Shown one piece after another: positions 35,601 through 44,239 of a stretch of 53,603 nucleotides of DNA (its first letter is position 1; the number at the start of each line of letters is the position of its first letter). Under the pieces are notes generated by a model that did not search any database, was not told the origin of the DNA, and saw only the letters and a list, made by a program, of their open reading frames with translations. The position numbers and the translations under genes were made by a program. The stretch comes from Bacteroidota bacterium (GTDB lineage: Bacteria > Bacteroidota > Bacteroidia > Bacteroidales > UBA4417). The DNA lies in assembly GCA_013376995.1 (NCBI GenBank), contig JACAAZ010000001.1:173586-227188 (forward strand). The letters run 5' to 3'.

Positions 35601-38454
35601 TCCAAATGGAGGAACCTCAATCATTGGCTACCTCTGGAATTTTGGTGATCCTTCATCAGGTATCAATAATACTTCTAACCTTCAAAATCCTGCTCATATT
35701 TATGCTACGGCAGGGACGTATACAGTGATACTACAGGTAACCAATGCTGATGCATGCCCGGATACCGTTTCACACACTGTAACTATCCTTGCCAAACCAG
35801 GTGTTGATTATTCATGGGCAAACACCTGTCTTGGAACAACTACCCAATTCACCGTCAATACAGCTACAACTAATGTGCCTGCAGTTCAGACCTTTGATTG
35901 GGACTTTGGTGATGGAACAGCACATTCTTCTCAGCAGGATCCAACTCATGCTTATACAGTTACCGGGAATTTTACTGTCATTCTCAGTATTACAGATACA
36001 GCAGGTTGTATGAACCAAAAACAATACTCGGTAACTATAAATCCGCAACCAACTGCCTTATTCAGTTTTACCAGCGGATGCCTGAATACGCCAGTTGATT
36101 TTACAGATGAATCATTTACTTCGAGTGGAGAGCAGATAACCAACTGGCATTGGGACTTTGGTGATCCTGCCCTAACAAATGATACATCCAATGTTCAGAA
36201 TCCATCCTGGACCTATTCCACTCTGGGAATTTATAATGTAACCCTGACTGCTACCTCTGAAAGTGGATGTACCGATACCCTGCAAATCCCTGTCCAGGTT
36301 TTTGGATTGCCTACACCGAATTATACTTACACCGCGGCACCATGCAATAATGGTGCAGTCTACTTCCAGGATTCTTCCTCCAGCCAGCAGGCTACCATTG
36401 TTTCCTGGTTATGGGAATTTGAACCTAATAGTTTCTCAACTCTGCAGAATCCGGTTTACGTATTCTATGCAAGTGATTCCTGTTACCCTGTCAAGTTAAC
36501 AGTAACAGATAACAGGGGCTGCAAAAGTTCTGTAATCGATACTGTTTGTGTGCCAGCACAACTTACAGCTAATTTCCTTGCGCCACCAACCTGTCTTCTC
36601 GATACAACATACTTTACATCTCATTTAATTACTCCAACAGGAGACTCACTGGTGTTCTTTAACTGGAATTTTGGTGAACCTACTTCCGGTCTTAATAATA
36701 CATCAACCCTGAGAAATCCTTCGCATTATTACAGTCTTCCAGGAATCTACACTGTATTAATGTTAGCTACTGATATTCATAATTGTTCATACCAGACTAA
36801 CCAGACTGTTACCATCAATCCATTGCCTTTGCCCCAGTTTACATATACTAATGGGTTATGCGACAGTACAATTAAGTTTGAAGAGACTTCTACGGGAAGT
36901 GGCAGCCCTATTACCCAATGGATATGGGAATATGGTGACGGAACGATGGATACAATTTATTCAGCTATCAATGCAGATACCGCTCACCAGTATGTGAATC
37001 CAGGTATTTATACTGTTAAACTTACTGTAATCAACGGAAACGGCTGCAGCCAGTTTGTCACTGATAGTGTACTGGTCAAGCCTTGTATCAAAGCTGAATT
37101 TGATACAGTGAACACCCCCTTACTATGTCAATACTACGATATAAAATTTGCTGACAGTAGTTATTCCGGTTTGCCGATCAACAGTTGGTACTGGGATTTT
37201 GGGGACGGGACTGACACAACCTATTCTTCTCAGGTTAACCCGCTAATTCATAAATATTTAGTTCCGGGAACCTATAAAGTCAAAATGCTTATTACTACTT
37301 CCGTCTCCGGAAAATCTATCAGTGACTCCACATCCATGAATGTAAAGGTTATTGCCAGTCCACAGGCGGATTATTCAGTAGATCGGAATTGCTTCAAGGA
37401 TCCAGCTAAATTCACAAATCTTAGCAATACTAATGGAGTGCCTATATCCGGGTATAGATGGGATTTTGGAGATTTGGCTTCTGGAACAAGTGATACAACG
37501 TCAATATTGAAAAGTCCTGAGCATACTTTCACTACTCCCGGTTTTTATACCATTCAGCTGATTGCAAAGAATATATCCAATTGCGAGGATACTATTAAGA
37601 AGCAAATCCAGGTACAACCTTTACCTACTGCTGATTTTAGTAATAAGTTAGCATGTGCTGGTGACCAAACAGAATTTATTGATAAGTCGGACAGTGTGGT
37701 GGCGCCACTTCAATTCTGGAATTGGAGTTTCTTTGGAAAAGATGGTATACTGGGATACAGAACCGATGAGAATCCTACTTTTACATTTGTGGTTCCCGGA
37801 AAGTACCTCGTTAACCTGCAAGTTATTGATACCAATGGTTGTATTTCCAATAAAAGTGATTCCATTACTGTGAATGAGATACCTACCAGCATATTTTCAT
37901 ACAATGAAAATTATATGGATATGCAGGGTCACTTGCAATTTGTTAATTCTTCTCCTCCATCTTCTACGAAGTTTTTCTGGGATTTTGGTAATGGTGAAAC
38001 CTCTTATGCCAGGGAGCCTTTAGTTTATTATGAAACTGATGGGACATACAAAATCACCCTTGTTACATGGAATGATTTGAATTGCTCTGATACAATAAGC
38101 CAGGATTATGTATTCATGGTTAAAGGCTTATACATTCCCAATGCTTTTTCACCAAACAATCCACATGAGGAAGTAAGGCTGTTCAAGCCTGTCGGGGTAA
38201 ACCTTGATACATACAGGATTGATGTTTATGACAGGTGGGGAAATGCATTATGGCATTCGGATAAAATTGATGCTGCAGGCCATCCTGTTGAGGGATGGGA
38301 TGGAAAGTTCAATGGAGCTACAGTTCAGGAAGGCGTATATGTGTGGAAAGCATCAGCCGTATTCAAGGATGGAACGATATGGAGCGATGAGAACATTGGG
38401 AAAATGGATCCATTGGTAAAGAGTGTCTATGGTACTGTTACCCTGGTCAAATAA
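32605..38454 (+). CDS. Giant surface protein: 21 PKD-type repeats with type B T9SS C-terminal domain
   Basis: 1949 aa from ATG 32605 (TTG 32596 would only add three residues). The signal peptide is MKNKILLALLLTILAVGLQA. About 21 PKD domains follow, each with the W-x-W-D/N-F-G-D/E-G/P core and a NPxHxY turn. Residues from about 31 to 1066 are four copies of a three-domain cassette, starting at V31, V291, V550 and V808. A fifth first-type domain starts at V1067 and more divergent domains follow. Residues from about 1838 (LYIPNAFSPNN) to the end (YDRWGNALWHS, EGWDGKFNG, GVYVWKA, GTVTLVK) form the gliding-motility/CHU_C-type sorting domain. Export by type IX secretion and surface or matrix attachment is inferred. 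No catalytic domain is present. Confidence 0.93.
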   Translation: MKNKILLALLLTILAVGLQAKFMRLSAQPSVDFTFTGICVNSPTTFSVNTAVTNVGVVTNWNWDFGDGTFSNQQNPTYTYAGPGTYTVILTITDTSGAVGSATHYVTIEPLPIPNFSYNTPNCQNEPVQFLNLSSTLYGYIKTWIWNFGDGSPVDTINFPVDPNVTHVFPTFGTFNVTLTVINSDSCTNTVSLPVVVTPGPIANFYSTGKCEDQVVQFNDASFSNGAGNVVSWAWDFGDPTSGINNTSNLTNPTHIFSNPGTYNVCLIIVNFNNCKDTMCKQVLVYPHPPVDFTYTNACLNQLIYFDPDPLITNINAIGNWLWDFGDGITSTARNTAHNYIAAGTYTVQLTVTDTAGCINTVSHSITIHPLPVPHFDAGTTNCAGATVHFNELSSTVFGYIIKWVWNFGDGTTDTVFHPGDPNVNHVYPNPGTYNVTLTITASDSCTNFETQVITIHPNPVANFVFGVTCFGTPVDFTDISQNNGGGSLVLWNWDFGDPSTGVANFSTLQNPSHMYSDTGTFVVSLVVATSNGCSDTIQYNVTVKPKPAVDFTTQNNCQNNAVLFIPNPAVMNIPSITSWNWNFGDGVTSTLTSPTHTYTISGTYNVTLTVSNTNGCSNTIIKPVVIIPQPISNFDYSQPACKGSDVQFFSLASANPGYIVQWIWNFGDGNNTTIGFQGNPNVLHTYGNYGTFNVTLTVKTNDSCTKSFTKPITVAPNPLANFSFQTTCINSPVQFNDLSQAGGGSISDWQWNFGEPASGSNNQSTLQNPQHTFSAPITYIVSLIVTNSGGCKDTILIPVPIHGLPGVDFTSSAGCVNDSTHFASSPFVDSLAVVTREWDFGDGITATQQSNPYHIYTSSGVFTVTLTVTDTAGCASVKTHTVSISPPPTSFFQASTPGCTNIPILFNDLSTLTNGQFTSWYWEFGDGSDTLINAPGNPDISHIYIAAGNFVVKLKVNTSQGCEASSQLTITISASPLSEFSFENTCAAAPVNFTSQATPNGGTSIIGYLWNFGDPSSGINNTSNLQNPAHIYATAGTYTVILQVTNADACPDTVSHTVTILAKPGVDYSWANTCLGTTTQFTVNTATTNVPAVQTFDWDFGDGTAHSSQQDPTHAYTVTGNFTVILSITDTAGCMNQKQYSVTINPQPTALFSFTSGCLNTPVDFTDESFTSSGEQITNWHWDFGDPALTNDTSNVQNPSWTYSTLGIYNVTLTATSESGCTDTLQIPVQVFGLPTPNYTYTAAPCNNGAVYFQDSSSSQQATIVSWLWEFEPNSFSTLQNPVYVFYASDSCYPVKLTVTDNRGCKSSVIDTVCVPAQLTANFLAPPTCLLDTTYFTSHLITPTGDSLVFFNWNFGEPTSGLNNTSTLRNPSHYYSLPGIYTVLMLATDIHNCSYQTNQTVTINPLPLPQFTYTNGLCDSTIKFEETSTGSGSPITQWIWEYGDGTMDTIYSAINADTAHQYVNPGIYTVKLTVINGNGCSQFVTDSVLVKPCIKAEFDTVNTPLLCQYYDIKFADSSYSGLPINSWYWDFGDGTDTTYSSQVNPLIHKYLVPGTYKVKMLITTSVSGKSISDSTSMNVKVIASPQADYSVDRNCFKDPAKFTNLSNTNGVPISGYRWDFGDLASGTSDTTSILKSPEHTFTTPGFYTIQLIAKNISNCEDTIKKQIQVQPLPTADFSNKLACAGDQTEFIDKSDSVVAPLQFWNWSFFGKDGILGYRTDENPTFTFVVPGKYLVNLQVIDTNGCISNKSDSITVNEIPTSIFSYNENYMDMQGHLQFVNSSPPSSTKFFWDFGNGETSYAREPLVYYETDGTYKITLVTWNDLNCSDTISQDYVFMVKGLYIPNAFSPNNPHEEVRLFKPVGVNLDTYRIDVYDRWGNALWHSDKIDAAGHPVEGWDGKFNGATVQEGVYVWKASAVFKDGTIWSDENIGKMDPLVKSVYGTVTLVK
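32695..35802 (+). repeat. Four ~777-bp coding super-repeats (PKD A-B-C triplets)
   Basis: The GTTGAT (Val-Asp) that opens each cassette falls at 32695, 33475, 34252, 35026 and again at 35803, giving periods of 780, 777, 774 and 777 bp. In each cassette, domain A has a FGDG with short loop, B has a long loop ending in N/D-P-N/D-V/I-x-H, and C has FGDP/FGEP-x-SG. The copies are diverged at DNA level. Confidence 0.85.
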
Positions 38455-38475
38455 AATAAGGCAAAGAAAAATTGA

Positions 38476-38509
38476 AGAGGGCTTCTAAAAAGGATGCCCT
38501 CTTTTTTTT
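38476..38509 (+). terminator. Terminator of the PKD protein gene
   Basis: Stem AGAGGGC (38476-38482) and GCCCTCT (38496-38502), 13-base loop, followed by T8. It lies 21 bases after the stop codon. Confidence 0.88.
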
Positions 38510-38519
38510 GGAATTCTGC

Positions 38520-38550
38520 AAAAAAAAACCTGCTTCGCATTTGAAGCAGG
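38520..38550 (-). terminator. Terminator of the E1 dehydrogenase gene
   Basis: A perfect 8-bp stem, CCTGCTTC (38529-38536) with GAAGCAGG (38543-38550), is followed on the minus strand by T9 (complement of 38520-38528). It forms a back-to-back terminator pair with the + strand terminator at 38476. Confidence 0.88.
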
Positions 38551-38577
38551 GGAGTATGCATTTTGTGCAGGTACAGA

Positions 38578-40623
38578 TCAATAATTCAGAAGGTCAGAAA
38601 CTGCCAGGTAGATTTTATCTGCATTTGGAAGGATTGCTTTTTCAAGGATGCGGTTGAAGCCAACAGGTGTGAAAAGAGAGCCAACTCTTTTGACAGGTGC
38701 ATCCAGGTATTGAAATGCTTCTTCCGCAATCATGGAAGCAATTTCACCTCCAAAGCCACCAAACACTTTATCTTCATGAACTACAAGTACCTTGTTGGTC
38801 TTCTTGACACTCTTGAGAATTGCATCTTTATCAAGCGGAATGAGAGAGCGTATATCAACCACTTCAATGCTTTTGCCGGATTCTTTTTCAATTCTTTCAG
38901 CGACTTCAAGGCACATGGGAGTTGTATTGCCATAGGTAATTATACTCAGGTCTGATCCTTGACGCCTGATTCTTGCTACTCCGAACGGAACTTCGAAATC
39001 ATCGGGAACAAAGGATTCAGCAGAAGGATCATTATACAAAGCCTTTGGTTCAAGGAAAAGGGTAGGGCCTTTTGAGCGCATGCTGGTTCTTAAAAGTCCG
39101 GCGGCATCATCTGCAGACGATGGATATACTATCCTGACGCCGGGAATTGATGCCAGTGCGCCTTCAATTGTTTGGGAATGGTATAGCCCACCCCCGATAT
39201 AACCACCGGATGCGAGCCTTATTGTTACGTTGGGGGCGAAAGCTCCGTTTGTCCTCCAGTACTCATGGCTTACTTCAAGGTACTGTTCCATGGCAGGCCA
39301 GAAATAATCTGCAAATTCAGCACCTTCAACCACTATCCGGATCTTCTCATTGTAACGGCTCATGCCATCTGCAGTTCCCATGATATAATCCTCGGCAATA
39401 GGGCCATTGAAAACTCTCACAGAGCCGAACTCTTGCTGCATACCCTTGGTAACGTTAAATATCCCGCCTTTTTCTTTATTGGCAACATCCTGTCCCCAGA
39501 TAAAAGTATCAGGATTAGCCCGAAATTCGGCTTTAAGAGTATCGTTCAGTGCCTGGATAAGTTTGAGTTTTTTACCTTCATTCAGATTATGCAATCCATC
39601 AGGATATTTTACAGAAACATAGGGCTCAGGCATCACGAAGTTGAATACTGATGCAGGGTCCGGGTCGGGTGCTGTCATGGCTTTACGGTGGGCAGCCATC
39701 ATCTCTTTCTGAGCCTGTTCATCTATAGCATTCAATTCATCTTCGGTAAAGGTCCCCGATTTTACCAACTGTATCCTGTACCTTTCAAAAGGGTCGGATG
39801 CTTTGGCACAATGCCTTTCATTATCATCACGATACAGCTCGTGCTTGTCAGAATTTGAGTGAGAATGGATGCGCACAACACTGGCATGAACAATTACAGG
39901 TTCCTGCTTTTCCATGGCATGCCTCTTCGCTTCAATCATTGCATTCATTGAAGCAAACACATTCTTTCCATCACAATGTATGATCCTGAGGTTTTTGAAC
40001 CCCCTGAAATTATCAGCTGCGTAAGTATTGGCAGTTTGATCCCGTTTTGGTACCGAGATACCATATCGATTATCCTGGAACACAAAAATAACTGGAAGCT
40101 TTTCATTGCTGGCCCCATTTATGGCTTCGTAAACATAACCTTCGGATGTTGAAGATTCTCCCTGGGAACTTATTGCCACTCCTTTTGCTCCATATTTTTT
40201 TATGGCCCTGGCAACACCAACAGCATGTTGAGTATGGTTACCGGTGCATGATGAAACATTATGGATATTCCATTCAGGCTTGGCGAAGTGATTTGACATG
40301 TGCCGGCCGCCACTTGCAACATCTGTAGCCTTTGAAATACCATTAAGAATGATCTCTTCCGGTGTTAACCCAGCCGAGATGGCAGTTAGCATGTCCCGAT
40401 AATACGGAAATAAATGGTCGGTTTCCTTATCAAAAACCTGGCCAATAGCAAGTTGAATTCCATCATGACCGGCATATGGTGCATGGTATGACCAACCTAG
40501 TGCTTGTTTAAGATAATTAGGGGCACGTTCATCAAGTTTGCGCCCAAGGCTCATCAGGTAGTACCAGTTTTGAAGAGTTTGTTTTTCAACGGTTTCTAGT
40601 CTGTAGCGGGGATTCTTTTCCAT
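38578..40623 (-). CDS. 2-oxoacid dehydrogenase E1, fused alpha and beta subunits
   Basis: 681 aa. The alpha half (1-340) binds thiamine diphosphate with G155-E156-S157... and N185 (QGESSTSEG... FQDNRYGIS). The Glu in place of the usual GDG Asp also occurs in branched-chain E1 alpha (GEG-type). The beta half (about 355-681) has NGPIAEDYIMGTADGMS, FADYFWPAMEQ, RLASGGYIGGG and LFLEPKALY. The fusion is common in Bacteroidota. The substrate (branched-chain 2-oxoacids versus pyruvate) is uncertain. E2 and E3 genes are not in the window. Confidence 0.9.
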   Translation of the reverse strand: MEKNPRYRLETVEKQTLQNWYYLMSLGRKLDERAPNYLKQALGWSYHAPYAGHDGIQLAIGQVFDKETDHLFPYYRDMLTAISAGLTPEEIILNGISKATDVASGGRHMSNHFAKPEWNIHNVSSCTGNHTQHAVGVARAIKKYGAKGVAISSQGESSTSEGYVYEAINGASNEKLPVIFVFQDNRYGISVPKRDQTANTYAADNFRGFKNLRIIHCDGKNVFASMNAMIEAKRHAMEKQEPVIVHASVVRIHSHSNSDKHELYRDDNERHCAKASDPFERYRIQLVKSGTFTEDELNAIDEQAQKEMMAAHRKAMTAPDPDPASVFNFVMPEPYVSVKYPDGLHNLNEGKKLKLIQALNDTLKAEFRANPDTFIWGQDVANKEKGGIFNVTKGMQQEFGSVRVFNGPIAEDYIMGTADGMSRYNEKIRIVVEGAEFADYFWPAMEQYLEVSHEYWRTNGAFAPNVTIRLASGGYIGGGLYHSQTIEGALASIPGVRIVYPSSADDAAGLLRTSMRSKGPTLFLEPKALYNDPSAESFVPDDFEVPFGVARIRRQGSDLSIITYGNTTPMCLEVAERIEKESGKSIEVVDIRSLIPLDKDAILKSVKKTNKVLVVHEDKVFGGFGGEIASMIAEEAFQYLDAPVKRVGSLFTPVGFNRILEKAILPNADKIYLAVSDLLNY

Positions 40624-40745
40624 TAATTGTGGGTAATTTCTTGCAATACATAAAACACCTTAAGAACACATGGAAAATCAGATTTGTTCAACAATTAGTT
40701 TCAAAATTGTAACAAAGGTTCTGACTTTAACTCTATCAAATATGA

Positions 40746-41315
40746 TTATTCCCTGATAATGGAGTATAATCCATTTTCAAATAATCTGATGATAGTTGAC
40801 GGCTTAGAAAGAATAAAGCTGTCCTGGTTGTAACTTACTACATAATCAACCTGGCTTTTCAGCTCCTCAGAAATTTGATTGAACAGGGTAGGGGTAGGTT
40901 CGCTGGTAAAATTTGCAGAAGTAGAAACTATGGGCCGGCCAAATTGGCTAATTAAGGAGTTGCAGAATTTTTCCTTTACGATCCGTATAGCGATAGTGCC
41001 ATCTTTGGCTATTACATTAGGAGCAAGGTTACGTGCATTTGAATAAATGATTGTAACAGGGTTATTTATACTCTGCAATAGATCAAAAGTTATTTCGGGT
41101 ACATTCTTAACATACAAGGCAAGGCTGTCAAAACTATCTATAAGGACTATCAGGCTTTTGGTTCCATACCTGCGTTTAATCCTGTGTATTTTGTCAACAG
41201 CAAGATAATTGGTAGCATCACAACCAATCCCCCACACCGTATCAGTAGGATATATCAAGGTACCTCCTTCATGAAGCACCTGTAATGATTTTTTTATTTC
41301 ATCCTGAATATCCAT
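40746..41315 (-). CDS. tsaC: L-threonylcarbamoyladenylate synthase (Sua5/YciO/YrdC family)
   Basis: Makes threonylcarbamoyl-AMP from Thr, bicarbonate and ATP for the t6A37 modification of ANN-decoding tRNAs. The YrdC-fold signatures are GGTLIYPTDTVWGIGCDA (residues 17-34), a KRRYGTKSLIVLI segment with the phosphate-binding K/R residues, TIAIRIV, and IVSTSANFTSEPTP. At 189 aa it is the short, Sua5-domain-less form. TAACTTTG on the minus strand (41429-41422), 107 bases upstream, may be its promoter. Confidence 0.92.
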   Translation of the reverse strand: MDIQDEIKKSLQVLHEGGTLIYPTDTVWGIGCDATNYLAVDKIHRIKRRYGTKSLIVLIDSFDSLALYVKNVPEITFDLLQSINNPVTIIYSNARNLAPNVIAKDGTIAIRIVKEKFCNSLISQFGRPIVSTSANFTSEPTPTLFNQISEELKSQVDYVVSYNQDSFILSKPSTIIRLFENGLYSIIRE

Positions 41316-41434
41316 AGGGGTTAATCAATCACACCAATTATCAGTAGAATCTTTCAGCATTCCAATTTCACCCAACCTTAAAATTGGATTTTATATCTAC
41401 TCAGCCGGGTTTTGGAAAATACAAAGTTAACGAA

Positions 41435-42553
41435 TCAGGAAATGATTTCCTGATACAACTCCATGATTCTTTTTATAATAAGGTCACTGTCAAATTTTGC
41501 AGCCTGGTTTTTACCCTCAGATATCATGGTATTCCTGAGCTCAGAGTCTGAGATAACTTGCTGTATAAGAAAAGCAAGCTCCTCAGGAGAACGGGGGTCA
41601 CAATACCGGGCCGCATCTCCTCCCGTTTCACGAAAACAGCTTCCAGTACTGGTAATTACAGGTGCTCCTGAATACAAAGCTTCTAAAATTGGAATACCAA
41701 ATCCTTCATAAAGGGAGGGGTAGAGAAAGGCTTTTGCTGTTTGGTACAGCCCGGGCAAATCATATGAATCAACGTTATGCAGTACTTTTACCTGGCTTTC
41801 CATCTTGTGCTGGGCAATGTACTCTTTGAGTTGTTCCAGGTAAGGAGTTGCTCTGCCTACGATTACAAGTTCTATGTCCAGTTTGCCTATCTGCAAAGCT
41901 TTCAGAATTACGAGCATATTCTTGCGTTCCTCTATGGTGCCAACAGTCAGGATAAAATCCTTGGAAACCTTGTACATCATCCTGATAGCTGACCTCTCAG
42001 CATCAACAATTCGTTTCCTGTACAGGGCATCACAGGTCTGATAGGTTACTTTTATCTTCGCCTCAGGTATTTTATAAAATTCAATAATATCCTGTTTTGT
42101 AGCTTCACTGGTGGCAAATACCATGTCTGCAACCCTGCACGCATGGCTGAACTTAATGTCGTATATGAATCTGTCAGCTTTTTTATATAATTCCGGGTAG
42201 CGCTTAAAGATCAGGTCATGAATGGTAACAGCAGTCTTTACCCCGGATTTCCGAATTCCAAAAGGCAGTTCATTGCTTAATCCATGGTAGAGGTCAAGTG
42301 AGTCAAGCTTGATATCATTTTTGATGTAATAGCTTCTCCATGCTGATGGAAAAGCATGGGAAAACAGGTGTCGCGGAGGCATGATTCTCTGACCAAACAC
42401 AGGTTCATACAGCTCTGATTTCCTCAAATTATGATAGAGCAGGTATTTGTTTTCAGGATAATATTCAGAAAGCATTGTAAGAAGACTACGACTGTAGTTG
42501 CCCAAACCACTTCGGTTCATAAAGGCACGTTTTGCATCAAAGCCTATTCTCAT
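41435..42553 (-). CDS. Glycosyltransferase, GT4-like family
   Basis: 372 aa, GT-B fold. The N-terminal acceptor domain starts MRIGFDAKRAFMNRSGLGNYSRSL-like, followed by TIHDLIFKRYPELY. The C-terminal nucleotide-sugar domain has FILTVGTIEERKN and the E-x7-E motif in YEGFGIPILEALYSGAPVITS. The C-terminal GGDAARYCDP segment is typical of GT4. It lies alone, not in a polysaccharide cluster, so the acceptor and sugar are unknown. Its stop is 119 bp before the tsaC start. Confidence 0.9.
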   Translation of the reverse strand: MRIGFDAKRAFMNRSGLGNYSRSLLTMLSEYYPENKYLLYHNLRKSELYEPVFGQRIMPPRHLFSHAFPSAWRSYYIKNDIKLDSLDLYHGLSNELPFGIRKSGVKTAVTIHDLIFKRYPELYKKADRFIYDIKFSHACRVADMVFATSEATKQDIIEFYKIPEAKIKVTYQTCDALYRKRIVDAERSAIRMMYKVSKDFILTVGTIEERKNMLVILKALQIGKLDIELVIVGRATPYLEQLKEYIAQHKMESQVKVLHNVDSYDLPGLYQTAKAFLYPSLYEGFGIPILEALYSGAPVITSTGSCFRETGGDAARYCDPRSPEELAFLIQQVISDSELRNTMISEGKNQAAKFDSDLIIKRIMELYQEIIS

Positions 42554-42719
42554 ATTGATTGCCTGCAGTTATTTAAATAATTAATTACCAGGGTTTATCT
42601 GTTAGATATTCAAAAATAACCATGCAATATTTTATTGCGAATTAGGATATCTAAAGGTATAGATGTTATAGTTTCGGATTTGAACTGAATTCAGTATAAA
42701 CTATTATTTTTCTCATAGA

Positions 42720-43538
42720 TCATGCATCCACATTATAATCGCGAAGTGCATCATTCAATGAAGTTTTCGTATTGGTACTTTCTTTCCGCTGGCCTATGAT
42801 AAGTGCACATGGAACGTGGAAATCACCCGCCGGGAATTTTTTTAAGGTTGAGCCGGGAATTACGACTGATCGGGGAGGGATATAACCTTTATATTCTAGC
42901 GGTTCTGTGCCTGTAACATCAATAATACGGGTGGAACCGGTAATTACAACATTTGCGCCCAGAACAGCTTCTTTACCAATGTGAGCGCCTTCTACCACGA
43001 TACACCTTGAACCAAGGAAACAATTATCCTCCACAATGACTGGTGATGCCTGGACAGGTTCCAGTACACCACCAATTCCAACCCCACCGCTCAAATGAAC
43101 ATTTGACCCGATCTGGGCACAGGATCCGACAGTAGCCCAGGTATCGACCATTGTACCAGGGCCAATCCATGCTCCTATATTAACGTAGGAAGGCATCAAA
43201 ATTACTCCCGGAGATATATACGCTCCATACCGGGCAACCGCATGAGGCACGACCCTGATACCCAATTCTTTATAATTTTTCTTGAGGGCCATTTTATCAT
43301 GAAACTGCAGGATTCCGGCTTCCATAACTTCCATTTGCCTGATAGGGAAATAAAGGATTACTGCCTTTTTAAGCCACTCATTCACTTGCCATCCGGAATC
43401 TGTTGGTTCAGCTATCCTTACCTGGCCTTTATCCAGCATCTCAATAATATATTCAATGGCTTCACAGGTTTCGTGTAATTGCAACCTGTTCCTGTCATCC
43501 CATGCTAATTCGATAGTTTTCTTAAGGTCGTCCATCAT
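42720..43538 (-). CDS. dapD: 2,3,4,5-tetrahydropyridine-2,6-dicarboxylate N-succinyltransferase
   Basis: Succinyl-CoA-dependent step of diaminopimelate/lysine synthesis, so the succinylase branch is used. An N-terminal helical domain (about 1-95) is followed by a left-handed beta-helix of hexapeptide repeats. This includes ARYGAYISPGVILMPSYVNIGAWIG, GTMVDTWATVGSCAQIG and GGVGIGGVLEP, and ends in CALIIGQR. The 272-aa length is standard. Two adjacent in-frame ATGs (43538, 43535) make the first residue uncertain. Diaminopimelate feeds the same peptidoglycan peptide as the murD/murL pair. Confidence 0.96.
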   Translation of the reverse strand: MMDDLKKTIELAWDDRNRLQLHETCEAIEYIIEMLDKGQVRIAEPTDSGWQVNEWLKKAVILYFPIRQMEVMEAGILQFHDKMALKKNYKELGIRVVPHAVARYGAYISPGVILMPSYVNIGAWIGPGTMVDTWATVGSCAQIGSNVHLSGGVGIGGVLEPVQASPVIVEDNCFLGSRCIVVEGAHIGKEAVLGANVVITGSTRIIDVTGTEPLEYKGYIPPRSVVIPGSTLKKFPAGDFHVPCALIIGQRKESTNTKTSLNDALRDYNVDA

Positions 43539-43606
43539 TCTCCATATCGGTTAAACAAATAAAATTAAAAAAATCTTAAAAAAGGATAGTGATTGAAATT
43601 TCTTTT

Positions 43607-43614
43607 TACATTTG
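43607..43614 (+). promoter_or_regulatory. Efflux operon promoter -7 element TACATTTG
   Basis: Exact TAnnTTTG located 38 bases before the tetR ATG and 13 bases before the palindromic operator. No TTG with good spacing is visible; the nearest, 43593-43595, is only 11 bases away. Confidence 0.55.
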
Positions 43615-43627
43615 CCTGCTTTTTAAA

Positions 43628-43645
43628 TGAATGAACATTCACTCA
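43628..43645 (+). promoter_or_regulatory. Probable TetR operator palindrome
   Basis: TGAATGAACATTCACTCA is an 18-bp imperfect palindrome with 7 of 9 symmetric pairs matching. It lies just after the expected transcription start and 7 bases before the tetR ATG. TGAATGAA-type half-sites are common for TetR repressors. Autorepression of the whole export operon is inferred. Confidence 0.65.
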
Positions 43646-43652
43646 TAAATAT

Positions 43653-44237
43653 ATGGCACGAACAATTGATGATAACAAAATTGCCAGGATCCGGCAGGCT
43701 GCTCTTGAGATGGTGGTTAATAGCGGATATGGCGGCGCTTCTATTTCTTCTATAGCACAGAATGCAGGAGTAGCAGTAGGATACCTGTACAGATTTTATC
43801 CCGGTAAATCGGAATTGGTGCATGACCTCTTTTACCGGACCTTAAAAGATCTTGCTGACAAACTTGAACAAATTCTGGATGATAAGCACTCTTTCGAAGA
43901 GGTTTTGGAGAGTTTGATCAGGTCGATTTTCGAAAAGGCTAATAAACAGCCGGAGCAAATCAAATTTCTGTATGTATTGATGCATGACTATTCATTTCGT
44001 ATGGAAAATGAAATGCGTGACCGGATTTACCGTCTTTGCAGGTTGATGATCGAAAAAGGGATGAAAGTAGGATTGATAGGGCCTGAAATAGATGAGGAGC
44101 AGATTTTCCTGCTCAGTGTTGCCTATCCGCTACAGTTCATAAATATGCGTATGAAAAATCTTTTCTACCAGTCAGACCTGTCAGAGAAAGAAATTGCAGC
44201 AACCTATTCTATCTGTTTAAAATCTTTAAGTGCCTAA
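43653..44237 (+). CDS. TetR/AcrR family transcriptional regulator
   Basis: 194 aa. The N-terminal helix-turn-helix covers about residues 8-60. Its recognition region is ASISSIAQNAGVAVGYLYRFYPGKSELV. The C-terminal ligand-binding domain is helical and does not resemble a specific subfamily. It is the first gene of a five-gene export operon; tolC starts 3 bases after its stop. It likely represses its own operon through the palindrome between promoter and start codon, and would be released by an unknown ligand. Confidence 0.92.
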   Translation: MARTIDDNKIARIRQAALEMVVNSGYGGASISSIAQNAGVAVGYLYRFYPGKSELVHDLFYRTLKDLADKLEQILDDKHSFEEVLESLIRSIFEKANKQPEQIKFLYVLMHDYSFRMENEMRDRIYRLCRLMIEKGMKVGLIGPEIDEEQIFLLSVAYPLQFINMRMKNLFYQSDLSEKEIAATYSICLKSLSA

Positions 44238-44239
44238 GC

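Noticed and set aside
38563-38955. 130-aa + strand ORF opposite the E1 gene
   Set aside because: Lies antisense to conserved E1 beta C-terminal coding sequence and its translation looks like a shadow frame.
38578-40623. Defective thiamine motif in E1 (GES instead of GDG)
   Set aside because: Branched-chain E1 alpha subunits are known with GEG-type motifs, so the Glu is compatible with function.
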